The notes below the pieces were generated by a model. The model ran no database searches and was not told the origin of the DNA. It worked only from the letters and a program-made list of their open reading frames with translations. Below are positions 38,101 through 47,514 of a stretch of DNA of 64,000 nt, piece after piece (position 1 is the stretch's first letter; each line of letters begins with the position of its first letter). The DNA comes from Billgrantia tianxiuensis. Its GTDB lineage: Bacteria; Pseudomonadota; Gammaproteobacteria; Pseudomonadales; Halomonadaceae. Location of the stretch: the NCBI RefSeq assembly GCF_009834345.1, contig NZ_CP035042.1, positions 2,480,001 through 2,544,000 of the forward strand. The letters are read 5' to 3'. The position numbers and the translations under genes were made by a program.

Positions 38101-39141
38101 GTGAATGAATGGCTGATGGATATGGGGCGTTTCGTCGTACAGATGTCGATCCTGACGCTACTGGTCATGGTGGTGGTGTTGGTGATCGCCAAGGTCAGGA
38201 ACGAGGCGGGGGAGCGGGTTCGGCTCAGGGTGGAGGAATTGAACGGCCGCCTCGAGTACCGCCGCCGGCGCCTGGCCCTGGCGGCCAGCGAGCCGAGTGC
38301 CCGCAAGCGCCTTGCCAAGGCCTTTCGGCGTGACGACAAGAGCCGCTCCCGTGCCGGCCGCAAGCAGGAAAACGAACCTCGTGGCACGGTATGGGTGCTG
38401 GACTTCCATGGCGATCTCAAGGCCGCGGGGGTGGGGCGGCTCGCCGAAGAGATCTCAGCCGTGACGGCAGCAGCGGCAGAGGGCGACGAAGTCGTGATTC
38501 GCCTGGAGTCGGCCGGCGGTCTGGTACACGCTTACGGCCTCGGTGCGGCGCAGGTCGATCGACTGCGCGAGGCGGGTCTCACCACTACGGTATGCGTGGA
38601 CAAGGTCGCTGCCAGCGGTGGCTACCTGATGGCGTGCGCCGCTGACCATCTGCGAGCCGCACCGTTCGCCGTTCTCGGCTCCATCGGTGTCGTCGCCCAA
38701 CTGCCCAACGTGCATCGCCTGCTCAAGCGCCACGATATCGATGTCGAACTGCTCACGGCGGGGGAGTACAAGCGGACTCTGACCGTATTCGGCGAAAACA
38801 CCGAGGAGGGACGTGAAAAATTCCAGTCGGATCTCGAGCACATTCACGAACTATTCAAACGCCATGTCGCCCAGCGCCGCCCAGGACTCGATATCGAAGC
38901 GGTCGCGACAGGGGAAGTGTGGTATGGACACGATGCGCTCGACAGAGGGCTGGTGGATGCCCTTGGTACCAGCGAAGCCTATCTGGTGGCACGCATGAAC
39001 GAGGCGCGAGTCGTGAGCGTGCGTCTCGAGGCGCGCCAGCCGATCGGGAAACGGCTAGGCGTGGCAGTTAGAGAAGCCGTCGAGGGTGGTGCCGAGCGAT
39101 TGCTGGAACGACTCGATGCGAGCCGCTGGGAAAAACGCTGA
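38101..39141 (+). CDS. sohB: Inner-membrane S49 peptidase SohB
   Basis: A 346-residue protease of the signal-peptide-peptidase-like S49 family. N-terminal membrane helix (about 13-31, MSILTLLVMVVVLVIAKV), a basic linker, then the protease domain. The nucleophile Ser is in VAASGGYLMACAAD, the general-base Lys in TAGEYKRTLTVFGENTEEG. GSIGVVAQLPNVHRLL is also typical. It probably trims membrane or periplasmic peptides. GTG start with GAAGGAG ahead. Confidence 0.92.
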   Translation: MNEWLMDMGRFVVQMSILTLLVMVVVLVIAKVRNEAGERVRLRVEELNGRLEYRRRRLALAASEPSARKRLAKAFRRDDKSRSRAGRKQENEPRGTVWVLDFHGDLKAAGVGRLAEEISAVTAAAAEGDEVVIRLESAGGLVHAYGLGAAQVDRLREAGLTTTVCVDKVAASGGYLMACAADHLRAAPFAVLGSIGVVAQLPNVHRLLKRHDIDVELLTAGEYKRTLTVFGENTEEGREKFQSDLEHIHELFKRHVAQRRPGLDIEAVATGEVWYGHDALDRGLVDALGTSEAYLVARMNEARVVSVRLEARQPIGKRLGVAVREAVEGGAERLLERLDASRWEKR

Positions 39142-39165
39142 GCCCCCACGCCCCACTGGGGCCTG

Positions 39166-39486
39166 TCACGCATCCTGCAACCGCACCAGCGTGTCGATCA
39201 TCTGACGCGCCTGCTCCCCTTGGAGGGAATAGTAAATGGTTTGCGAAGCGCGGCGTGTCGAGACCAGGCCCTCCCGTCTCAGAATCGCCAAGTGTTGCGA
39301 CAACGCCGACTGGCTCAGGGCCAGCCGCTGGTTGAGTTCGGTCACCGACAGTTCGGAGCCATCGAGCAAGCAGAGAATACGCAGTCGATTGTCGTTCGCC
39401 AGCGCCTTCAGCAAGGCAGTGGCTTGATCAATGGCCGGGTGGCCGGCTTGAAGCAGGCGGGATGCAGCGTTATGCGAGGTGCTCAT
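39166..39486 (-). CDS. ArsR-family winged-helix regulator
   Basis: A 106-residue repressor-type protein: LLKALANDNRLRILCLLDG, then SVTELNQRLALSQSALSQHLAILRREGLVSTRRASQTIYYSL. It has a single Cys (in RILCLL), so the two-Cys persulfide sensor mechanism of SqrR/BigR is not obvious, and no CxC metal site is visible. ATG 39486 follows GGGGAGA; the frame stays open to 39627, but those 47 residues lack family character. It is divergent from prpE across a 369-bp gap. Its target is unknown. Confidence 0.82.
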   Translation of the reverse strand: MSTSHNAASRLLQAGHPAIDQATALLKALANDNRLRILCLLDGSELSVTELNQRLALSQSALSQHLAILRREGLVSTRRASQTIYYSLQGEQARQMIDTLVRLQDA

Positions 39487-39855
39487 GATGATCTCCCCGT
39501 GTTGCTGCCCGAGCAAAATGTCCAGGCTCTGGGCTGGCGGCGTCAGGCGGCTACCTCGGCCTGCGACAGGAAAACGTGAACCCACCTGTCGCAGACGATG
39601 GAGTTCGGCAGTGTCAAATTGAGTCATGGCATTGCTGATTTAGTCATCATTGATAGTAAGAGCACGACTGTCAAACGAAGAATCAACTAAACGGGTTTTT
39701 TCGCTGTCATTGCCCGCCTGGTTGTCGACAATGAGAACTTGATCCAACGCATTTTTCCTTCAAGAATCGCCAAATTAGCCGATGGTATGAAGGAAATTTC
39801 AGAAAAAGACTCTAAAGTGTCAACAATCAAGTTTGTTCGCTGCGGACTGCACCTC
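39487..39855. other. 369-bp intergenic region between the ArsR-type gene and prpE
   Basis: More AT-rich than its surroundings. No gene is supported, although frames from both neighbours extend into it without family similarity. The clearest element is the perfect palindrome TTGTCGACAA (listed separately). Both divergent promoters must lie here. Confidence 0.5.
39722..39731. promoter_or_regulatory. Perfect palindrome TTGTCGACAA upstream of prpE
   Basis: A 10-bp perfect palindrome 125 bp before the prpE start codon. The shape suits a dimeric regulator such as a GntR/FadR-type protein. The regulator is not identified here. Confidence 0.4.
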
Positions 39856-41765
39856 ATGACAACCTATAAAGCCGAATTCCAACGCTCCATCGATCAGCCG
39901 GAAGCTTTCTGGGCCGATCAGGCACGCCGAATCCCGTGGTTCACACCGCCCAAGCGCATTCTCGAATACGATGAGCACGGACACGCACGTTGGTACACCG
40001 ATGGCGAAACGAACATCTGCCACGCGGCCCTCGACCACCATGTGGAGCAGGGGCGGGGGGACCAGCCGGCCATCTACTGGGACTCACCGGTCACCGGCGG
40101 CAAGCGCACCCTGACCTATCGCCAGATGCGCGATGAAGTGGCGTTGTTCGCCGGGGCGCTGCAGGGGCTTGGCGTGGGGAAGGGCGATCGAGTCGTCATC
40201 TACATGCCCATGGTGCCTGAGGCGCTGGTGGCCATGTATGCCTGTGCGCGACTGGGGGCGGTTCACTCCGTGGTGTTCGGCGGCTTCGCCCCACATGAGC
40301 TGGCCGTGCGAATCGACGATGCCCGGCCCAAGGTGGTGGTAGCCGCCTCCTGCGGTATCGAAGTCGACCGGGTGATTCCCTACAAGCCGAACATCGACGC
40401 GGCGATCGAGCAGAGCGAGCACAAGCCCGACGCCTGCATCTTCCTGCAGCGCAACCAGCAGCCTGCGGAACTGGGCGCGCGCGACCACGACTGGTCGGAG
40501 CTGATGAAGGACGCCGCACCGGCCGATTGTGTACCAGTCAAGGGCAGCGATCCCCTTTACGTGCTGTATACCTCGGGTACCACCGGCAAACCCAAGGGAG
40601 TGGTTCGTGACACCGCGGGCTATGCGGTGGCCTTGCACTATTCCATGGAAGCCATCTACGACGTTGCGCCTGGCGACGTGTTCTTCTCCGCCTCGGACGT
40701 TGGCTGGGTGGTGGGGCATTCCTATATCGTCTATGCCCCTTGCTGCGAGGCTGCACCAGCGTGGTATATGAGGGCAAGCCGGTGAAGACGCCGGACGCGG
40801 GTGCCTTCTGGCGGCTGATCAGCCAGTATCGGGTCAAGAGCTTCTTCACCGCGCCGACGGCCTTTCGCGCAATCAAGAAGGAGGATCCCGACGGCAAGCT
40901 GTTGCAGCAGTACGACATATCCTGCCTGAAGGCACTCTATCTGGCCGGTGAGCGACTCGATCCGCCGACCTTCCATTGGCTCGACGATCTGCTCGAGGTG
41001 CCGGTGATCGACCACTGGTGGCAGACCGAGACCGGCTGGCCGATCGCCGCCAACCTGCAGGGGCTCGAACCAATGCCGACCAAGGCCGGCAGCGCCACCG
41101 TGCCCGTGCCGGGCTTCAACGTCCAGATCCTCGACCGCGAAGGCGAACGCGCGAGGCCGATGGAGCAGGGCAGCGTGGTAATCAAGCAGCCCATGCCCCC
41201 AGGTTGCCTGATGGGGATATGGGGCGATCCGCAGCGCTTCAGGAGCGCCTACATGGCGGCCTTCCCCGGCTACTACCTGACCGGTGATGGCGGTTACTTC
41301 GATGAGGAGGGCTACCTCTTCATCATGGGCCGCACCGATGACGTCATCAACGTGGCAGGCCACCGCCTTTCTACGGGTGAGATGGAAGAGGTGGTCGGAG
41401 CCCACAAGGCCGTTGCCGAATGCGCCGTGATCGGCATTCACGATGCGCTCAAGGGGCAGGTGCCGGTTGGTCTGGTCATCCCCAAGGATGGTTTCGAGGG
41501 CGACGAGCTCACTCTCGAGAACGAACTGATCGCTCTGGTGCGAGAGAAGATCGGCCCCGTCGCCTGTTTCAAGCAGGTGCTGGTGGTCAACCGACTGCCC
41601 AAGACACGCTCCGGCAAGATCCTGCGCAAGCTGCTGCGCAACATCGCCGACGGCAAGGAGTATGGCGTGCCGTCTACCATCGACGATCCAGCCAGCCTGC
41701 AAGACGTACATGAAGCCATGAAGGAGCGCGACATCGGCTCCGCCCACGAGGCCCGCCAAGTCTGA
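39856..41765 (+). CDS. prpE: Propionyl-CoA synthetase PrpE, frameshifted
   Basis: Activates propionate (or acetate/butyrate) with ATP and CoA. ACAS N-domain (FQRSIDQPEAFWADQARRIPWF), VYMPMVPEALVAMYACARLGAVHSVVFGGF-type block, P-loop YVLYTSGTTGKPKGVVRDT, DVGWVVGHSYIVYAPLL, WWQTETGWPI, and acetylatable Lys in TRSGKILRKLLRN. One T is missing at 40740-40741 (CCTTTG read as CCTTG), so the last 340 residues are in another frame; restored length 636 residues. The RDTAGYAVAL and GHSYIVY blocks fit PrpE better than Acs. No prpBCD genes are nearby. Confidence 0.9.
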
Positions 41766-41790
41766 CGTGAACGGCTTCCGCAAGCATGCC

Positions 41791-41814
41791 TGCGCCGTCT
41801 GCTGGGGCGGCGCA
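41791..41814 (+). terminator. Hairpin downstream of prpE
   Basis: Arms TGCGCCG and CGGCGCA around a 10-nt loop, 26 bp after the prpE stop. No T tract follows at once, so termination there is uncertain. Confidence 0.3.
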
Positions 41815-41882
41815 AGGCACGCTGGCCGCTCCGGGCTTTCTTCGCTTCATCGCGATGTGTGCTTGCCGAGTGCCATGTAAGG

Positions 41883-41912
41883 TTGGCCCAAGCCGTTGGC
41901 CCCACGTATAAT
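41883..41912 (+). promoter_or_regulatory. Candidate sigma-70 promoter for yhhQ
   Basis: TTGGCC (41883-41888), 18-bp spacer, TATAAT (41907-41912, perfect -10). The start codon is about 105 bp downstream, leaving a leader near 95 nt. I saw no convincing preQ1-riboswitch pseudoknot in the leader. Confidence 0.5.
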
Positions 41913-42016
41913 CCCCGCCTCATTCCGGCAACCGATCGCATCGGCTGCCGGCGAGGGTTCCCTCACCCCTCGTCAACCATCGTGGCCACGTCGGGGCCGT
42001 CAAAAAGGATTCGCAC

Positions 42017-42688
42017 ATGTTCGTCCTGTCGGAAGCGCAGCAGCGTCGCTGCCTGTTGCTGCTGGTGTCGTTCCACATCCTCGTGATTGCGGCCAGCAAC
42101 TACCTCGTCCAGTTGCCTTTCACCCTGTTCGGGTTCCATACCACCTGGGGAGCGTTCAGTTTTCCCTTCATCTTTCTTGCCACCGACCTGACGGTGCGGC
42201 TGTTTGGCAAGGAACCGGCACGCGCCATCATCATGCGGGTAATGCTCCCTGCGTTGCTCATCTCGTATGTCGTCTCGGTGATTTTCCCCCGCGGGAGCTT
42301 TGCCGGTTTCGAGGCGCTGGGCGAATGGAACCTGTTCGTGGCCCGCATCGCTCTGGCGAGCTTCATGGCCTATGTGCTGGGCCAACTGCTCGACGTTCAG
42401 GTCTTCGACCGCCTGCGCAGCCTGCGGGCCTGGTGGATTGCGCCGGCGATCTCCACCGTGCTGGGCAACCTTGCCGATACCGCAGCATTCTTCGCCATGG
42501 CGTTCTATCGCAGCCCCGATCCCTTCATGGCGGCACACTGGGTCGAGATCGCCGCCGTGGACTATGCGATCAAGCTCGCCATCAGCCTGCTGTTTTTCCT
42601 GCCGCTCTACGGCCTGTTGCTGGCCTGGCTGAGCCGCAGGCTGGTAGAACTCACCGGGCAGCAGGATCTCGCACCCCAGCGCCTCTGA
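42017..42688 (+). CDS. yhhQ: Queuosine precursor (preQ0/preQ1) transporter YhhQ
   Basis: A 223-residue VUT-family inner-membrane protein with about six helices. VQLPFTLFGFHTTWGAFSFPFIFLATDLTVRLFGKEPAR is the family signature, followed by LGQLLDVQVFDRLR and WWIAPAISTVLGNLADTAAFF. It imports queuosine precursors for tRNA modification. RBS AAAAAGGA. Followed 25 bp later by the alpha/beta hydrolase gene. Confidence 0.92.
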   Translation: MFVLSEAQQRRCLLLLVSFHILVIAASNYLVQLPFTLFGFHTTWGAFSFPFIFLATDLTVRLFGKEPARAIIMRVMLPALLISYVVSVIFPRGSFAGFEALGEWNLFVARIALASFMAYVLGQLLDVQVFDRLRSLRAWWIAPAISTVLGNLADTAAFFAMAFYRSPDPFMAAHWVEIAAVDYAIKLAISLLFFLPLYGLLLAWLSRRLVELTGQQDLAPQRL

Positions 42689-42712
42689 CCACCACTAAGC
42701 AACGGAGGAAGG

Positions 42713-43491
42713 ATGACCGTCGAACTCAATTATCAGGATACCGGTGGGGAAGGCACTCCCCTGGTGGTGGTGCATGGTCTGCTGGGCAGTGCCGACAACT
42801 GGCGCTCGCATGTCAAGCAGTGGCAGGCGCTGCGTCGTGTGGTCGCGGTCGACCTGCGCAACCACGGACGCTCGCCGCATGCCGACGGCATGAGCTATCG
42901 CGAGATGGCCGAGGATCTCCTGGCGCTTCTGGATCGCCTGCACATCGACCGGGCACACCTGCTCGGACACTCCATGGGAGGCAAGGTCGTCATCAGCCTG
43001 GCGCGCCTGGCGCCGGAGCGTGTCGCTTCGCTGATCGTGGCGGATATCGCCCCCCAAGCCTACGGACATGGCCACGATGCCGTCTTCGCAGGACTCAGGA
43101 ATCTGGAGCGCGGCAGGCCCGAGAATCGCCGGGAAGCCGATGAGCTACTTGCCGAGCATGTCGAGGAGCGCGCCACCCGCTTGTTCCTGGCCACTAACCT
43201 GGAGCGGGGTGAAAACGGCGGACTGACATTGCGTCTTGGCCTCGATCAGATCGAGGCCGGCTATACCGACATCATGCAGGCACCAGCGGGAGAGGGGCTT
43301 TCGAGGGCCCGACCCTGGTACTGCGTGGCGGCCGCTCGCACTATGTTCCTGACTCGGCCTTGCCGGGCCTGCGCGAAGTCCTCCCTCAAGCACGTGTGGT
43401 GACCCTGGAAGAGGCCGGCCACTGGCTGCACGCCGAACAGCCCGAGGCATTCCAATCCGCGGTCAACGACTTTCTCGCTGCGCAAGCCTGA
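42713..43491 (+). CDS. Alpha/beta-hydrolase (YbfF-type esterase), frameshifted
   Basis: An esterase-like hydrolase: VVVHGLLGSADNW (oxyanion region), VAVDLRNHGRSPH, nucleophile elbow LGHSMGGKV with Ser, and catalytic His in EEAGHWLHAEQPEAF. YbfF-like enzymes cleave short acyl esters or acyl-CoAs. The last 65 or so residues are in another frame because one G is missing at 43294-43297 (GAGGGGGC read with four G); restored length 259 residues. Ends 7 bp before the convergent NMT1-like gene. Confidence 0.85.
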
Positions 43492-43497
43492 AGGACA

Positions 43498-44769
43498 TCA
43501 GGGAGCGGCCGTGCCGAGATCGATGGCGAGCCGCTCCAGTGGCGTAACGGCTTCGGTGACGCCTGCCTCGAAGAGAAACTGCTCGAAACGCAGATAGCGC
43601 CCGTGGTCCACGGCGGCGGGCTGAAGCGACAGGCGGGGAAAGACATCGCCCCAGGCTTCCTCGCTAGTCTGATCGGCAAGCGCGGGCTCCGCCGCCTGCA
43701 GCAGTGCCCAGGCTTCGTGGGGTTGGTTGACGATCCATAGCGCAGCCTCTTCCAACGCCAGTACCAGCCGGCGTACGGCGTCGCGCTTGCCGTTGAGCTG
43801 GTCACGATTGGCCATCAGGATGAGGCCGTCGTGAGATGGCAGTCCATGCTCCTCGACAGGCAGCATGCGTGTCATCACACCCTCGTCGGCCAACTGGCGA
43901 GGCAGGAGATAGCGATGATGGGCCAGCACCCCGTCGACACGCTGCTCACGCATGGCATCGAGTGCTGAATAGCTGATGTCGTGCAGCTCTACCAGTTCCT
44001 GGCCATTGGCCAAGCCCAGCAACTCCGCGAGCATGCTGGCCAGCAGGGCATCGCGCCCATCGATGTCGGTCACACCGATACGCAGCCCCTCGAGCGAGAG
44101 CTCGCGCTTCTCATTCACGAATTCATCGCGCAGCACCAGGGCGGAAACGGGAGTCGCGACCAAGGTCGCCACACGTATCAGTGGCGCTCCCTTGTCAGCC
44201 AGCAAGTGCAGTTGAGGCTGTCGCCCCACCGCCAAATCGGTTCGCCCGGCAGTCAACAGCTTGGTCGTCACGCTCGGATCTGCCGGCACGACCAGCGACA
44301 CCTCAAGACCCCGGCGCGCAAACATGCCTTTCTCGCGAGCCACCAGCAGGGCGGCATGCTGGGGGTTGAGATACCAGTCAAGGGTTACGGTCAGCCGGGT
44401 CGTAGGGGGCGGCACGATAGGCTCGGCAGGCTCGCTGACCACCGACGGCACTCCCGGCAGCTCACCTTGATCCTCGTCATCGAGGCTGGCGGGAAACGGC
44501 TCGCTCGGAAGCAGGCGCTCCAGAATACCCGGCGTTTCCGCGAGTGGCGGTATTTCGAGCACCGGCGAATCCTCACCAGGTGCCGAGGTCTCGGCGTCGT
44601 GCAGCGGCGGCGGCACCTTGACGACCGTATCGAGCTGTAACGGGGGAGCGGGAAGCGGCTCCAGATCCGCATGGGGTTCGGCCAGAAGCGGCGTTGGCAG
44701 TAACAGAACCAACGTCATGATCCTGCCAGCCAAGGCGCGGGCCGAGAAACTCCGATAAGGCTTGGCCAT
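43498..44769 (-). CDS. NMT1/THI5-like ABC substrate-binding protein with long Pro/Glu-rich linker
   Basis: A 423-residue exported protein. Signal segment about 12-32 (LAGRIMTLVLLLPTPLLAEP), a low-complexity region rich in Pro, Glu and Leu (about 33-125), then an NMT1/SsuA-like binding domain: LTVTLDWYLNPQHAALLVAREKGMFARRGLEVSLVVP, and VTTKLLTAGRTDLAVG. Ligands in the family include thiamine precursors, riboflavin and sulfonates. No ABC permease or ATPase is adjacent. The linker is unusual and could span the periplasm. ATG 44769 is preferred over the TTG at 44778. Confidence 0.75.
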   Translation of the reverse strand: MAKPYRSFSARALAGRIMTLVLLLPTPLLAEPHADLEPLPAPPLQLDTVVKVPPPLHDAETSAPGEDSPVLEIPPLAETPGILERLLPSEPFPASLDDEDQGELPGVPSVVSEPAEPIVPPPTTRLTVTLDWYLNPQHAALLVAREKGMFARRGLEVSLVVPADPSVTTKLLTAGRTDLAVGRQPQLHLLADKGAPLIRVATLVATPVSALVLRDEFVNEKRELSLEGLRIGVTDIDGRDALLASMLAELLGLANGQELVELHDISYSALDAMREQRVDGVLAHHRYLLPRQLADEGVMTRMLPVEEHGLPSHDGLILMANRDQLNGKRDAVRRLVLALEEAALWIVNQPHEAWALLQAAEPALADQTSEEAWGDVFPRLSLQPAAVDHGRYLRFEQFLFEAGVTEAVTPLERLAIDLGTAAP

Positions 44770-44799
44770 GGATGGCAATCTCCAGCGGAGGATGTAAGT

Positions 44800-44813
44800 T
44801 TCGGTGAACCGAA
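44800..44813. promoter_or_regulatory. Inverted repeat TTCGGT-GA-ACCGAA in a divergent promoter
   Basis: Perfect 6-bp arms 30 bp from the NMT1-like start codon, between it and the K+/H+ antiporter gene. It could be an operator; no regulator is adjacent. Confidence 0.35.
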
Positions 44814-44912
44814 GTTTATCGTTGTCCTGCCAAGCGTGGCTAGCGCAGGCATTCTCCTGCTAGACCATGGCCTCACGTGGCATAATGGAGTCATTCCCGC
44901 TCGAGGTCATGC

Positions 44913-46618
44913 ATGGACACCATCAATACCCTTTTCCTGCTTTCCGGCTTTCTGATCGCCCTCAGCGTCGTAGCCAGCCGCATATCGTCAATGGTGGGAC
45001 TGCCGCTGCTGCTGGTCTTCCTGGGTCTTGGAATGCTGGCAGGCGAAGAGGGGGTGCTGGGCATCCAGTTCGATGACTACTCATTAGCATTCCTCATTGG
45101 GCATCTGGCATTGGCCATGATCCTGCTCGACGGCGGCTTGCGAACCCGGCTGAAAACCTTTCGTGTCGGCTTCAAGCCCGCCTTGTCGCTGGCCACACTG
45201 GGAGTGTTCGTTACTAGCGGCCTGGTGGGACTGTTCGCCATGTGGGTGTTCGATCTCACCCTGATCCAAGGGTTACTGGTCGGCGCCATCGTTGGCTCTA
45301 CCGATGCTGCCGCGGTGTTCTCGATGCTGAGTGGCCGAGGCGTGCATCTCAACGAGCGTGTCAGCGCCACGCTCGAGATCGAATCGGGCACCAACGACCC
45401 CATGGCCATCTTCCTGACCCTCTTGCTGGTAGAACTCTTGGTCGGGGACATTCGCGGGCCGAGTTCGACTGCACTGTTCATGGTTCTGCAGTTCGGGCTC
45501 GCCATGCTGATCGGCCTCGGCGGCGGCTGGTTGAGCGCCAAGCTGCTGCGCTGGCTCGACCTCGCCCCGGGCTCTACTCCCTGCTGGCCCTGGGACTGGG
45601 TTTCTGCGTCTTCGGTGCCACCAGCTTCCTCGGTGGAAGCGGCTTCCTGGCGATCTACCTGGCAGGGCTCATGATCGGTAACCAGCCGGGCCGCCACCTG
45701 AACTTCATTCTTCCGGTCCATGATGGGTTGGCCTGGCTGAGCCAGATCGGCCTGTTCCTGATCCTGGGCCTGCTGGTCAATCCATCGGGTCTGCTCGAAT
45801 ATGCGTTGCCGGCCTCGCTTGTGGCGCTGGCTCTGATCTTCGTCGCGCGTCCACTGGCCGTGCTGATCACGGTGAAACCTTTCTTCCGCTTTCGCTGGCG
45901 CGAGATCGGCTTCATCTCCTGGGTGGGATTACGCGGCGCGGTACCCATCGTGCTCGCGATCTTCCCGGTCATCGGTGGCGTCGAGAACGCCGCTCTCTAT
46001 TTCAATGTCGCCTTTGCCGTGGTGCTGCTGTCGCTGCTGATCCAGGGCGGCACATTGCCCTTGATGGCACGCTGGACAAGGGTAGAGGTTCCCGTCGGTG
46101 TCACCCCCGACCATCGTGGTCCACTCGGCATCCTGCCCGAAAACGATTACGAGATGTTCGTCTACAAGGTGGATAACCAGGACCTCGAGGACGTTCCCAT
46201 TCGTCTGCTGCGCTTTCCTTCCGGCGCGGTGATCTCGGCGCTCTTCCGCCAGCATGCCATGCTGCACCCCAAGGGCAGTACGCGCCTGAAGTTGGGTGAC
46301 GTCATATGCGTCATCGGTCGCAGCGGCGACCTGCCGGCACTCAATCGGCTGTTCAGCGGGGATGCCAAGCTCAAGCGCGAGCGTGCTTTCTTCGGCACCT
46401 TCACCTTCGACGGCGACGCCTTGATGAAGGATATCGCCAGCGTCTATGGCTTGACGCTCAGCCCGGGCGAGAGCGAGATGACACTGGCCGAGTTCGTCTC
46501 GCTGCGCGTCGGTGGCCATCCCGTGGTTGGCGACGATGTCGACTGGCATGGCATCCATTGGGTAGTCAGCGAAATGGACGGCAATCGCGTCACCCGGGTC
46601 GGCTTGCGCCTGTATTGA
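44913..46618 (+). CDS. K+/H+ antiporter (NhaP2/CvrA-type CPA1 exchanger), frameshifted
   Basis: A CPA1 cation/proton antiporter. About 12 membrane helices with the ion-binding segment [17 protein letters not shown] and [18 protein letters not shown], then a cytoplasmic TrkA-C-type domain ([25 protein letters not shown]) and a CorC-like C-terminus. This architecture matches NhaP2, which exports K+ under alkaline or osmotic stress. One C is missing near 45572 (GGGCCTCTAC read as GGGCTCTAC), splitting it after LDLAPG; restored length 568 residues. Confidence 0.88.
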
Positions 46619-46701
46619 CCGGCTCGCTTGCAGCCCGATCGCGCTCCAACTACCTTCCTCTTGAAACCATCACGCTCAACAGGATTTGACGGAGGTTCGC
46701 C

Positions 46702-46908
46702 ATGACACGTGGACTAGGTGGCCGTTCACCGGCCAACATCACATACCATCTTCAGGGAGTGGATTTTCCCGCGCGCCGCGATGACCTCGTTGCACAGGCT
46801 CAAGCCAATGATGCCGAAGCAGAGGTCATGGAAATCGTTCGCAACCTGCCCGATCAGGAGTACGAGAGCATGGCCGATGTCACCAAGGGCATTGGCGAAG
46901 TCGAGTGA
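46702..46908 (+). CDS. DUF2795 small protein
   Basis: A 68-residue soluble protein: SPANITYHLQGVDFPARRDDLVAQAQANDAEAEVMEIVRNLPDQEYESMADVTKGIG matches DUF2795, short helical proteins of unknown role. GGAGG is at good distance. Followed 29 bp later by a 28-residue membrane peptide gene. Confidence 0.85.
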   Translation: MTRGLGGRSPANITYHLQGVDFPARRDDLVAQAQANDAEAEVMEIVRNLPDQEYESMADVTKGIGEVE

Positions 46909-46937
46909 ATTTCCCGTTAACGAATGAGGAAATATCC

Positions 46938-47024
46938 ATGCTCAAGTTCCTGGCAAGTACCGTCGGAATTATCTTTCTCATTGGCTTGATCGTGGTCATC
47001 GGTCTGCTGATGCTGATCTTTTGA
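46938..47024 (+). CDS. 28-residue single-pass membrane peptide
   Basis: An open frame too short for usual calling: MLKFLASTVGIIFLIGLIVV continues into IGLLMLIF and stops. One hydrophobic helix with a single positive residue at the N-terminus predicts N-in orientation. TGAGGAA lies 8 bp before the ATG. It follows the DUF2795 gene closely. No known family is recognised; it could be a stress membrane peptide or a regulator of a neighbouring transporter (inference). Confidence 0.55.
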   Translation: MLKFLASTVGIIFLIGLIVVIGLLMLIF

Positions 47025-47135
47025 CACCGTTCGCCGGGCGGCAAGCGCCGTCCCGGCTCTCCAGCCTCCTTCCACATCGCACACCCCCGTTTCACTTGGC
47101 TAGTATTGGTAATACCCTTCCAACGGGAGTTTGTG

Positions 47136-47396
47136 ATGTTGTTCTCGCGTCAACAGTGGCTCGTACTGCTGGCAGGGCAGGTGGTCGGTACGTTCCTGTT
47201 CATGATCCTGCGCTGGCCTCCCGACGCCAACCATGACCTGTTCCTGGCTTTCGGAGGCATGCTCGTGCCCACGGCTTTGGCCTTCATCGGCGCATTGCTG
47301 GGGCGCATTCATAGCCGGCAGGGCGCAACCATTGGCTTGGTTCTGGGCTACGTCGCCTTCTTCGCACCGGCCAGCGTCATCATGCTAGGTAACTAG
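47136..47396 (+). CDS. Small integral membrane protein, 86 residues
   Basis: Two to three hydrophobic helices: QWLVLLAGQVVGTFLFMILRW, FLAFGGMLVPTALAFIGALLGR, then ATIGLVLGYVAFFAPASVIML. ATG 47136 is preferred because GGGAG lies 8 bp upstream; the frame is open 10 codons further. Unknown family. It is third in a run of small plus-strand genes before the convergent nhaD. Confidence 0.65.
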   Translation: MLFSRQQWLVLLAGQVVGTFLFMILRWPPDANHDLFLAFGGMLVPTALAFIGALLGRIHSRQGATIGLVLGYVAFFAPASVIMLGN

Positions 47397-47453
47397 CCAA
47401 GGCACGGCGAGAGGCTGTTGCCTTGACGCAGAACCGAACGCAGAAGCAGAGCA

Positions 47454-47486
47454 TAAAAAAAGCTGCGCCCGGCCGAAGCCGGGCGC
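47454..47486 (-). terminator. Rho-independent terminator of nhaD
   Basis: Arms GCGCCCGGC (47465-47473) and GCCGGGCGC (47478-47486), loop CGAA, with seven T on the minus strand just after (47454-47461). A textbook intrinsic terminator 28 bp after the nhaD stop. Confidence 0.9.
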
Positions 47487-47514
47487 CATGGAGGTTTGAA
47501 GCAGTGTTGCCGAA

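Noticed and set aside
41766..42016. Possible preQ1 riboswitch upstream of yhhQ
   Set aside because: The leader lacks a convincing small pseudoknot with an A-rich tail; only a promoter is supported.
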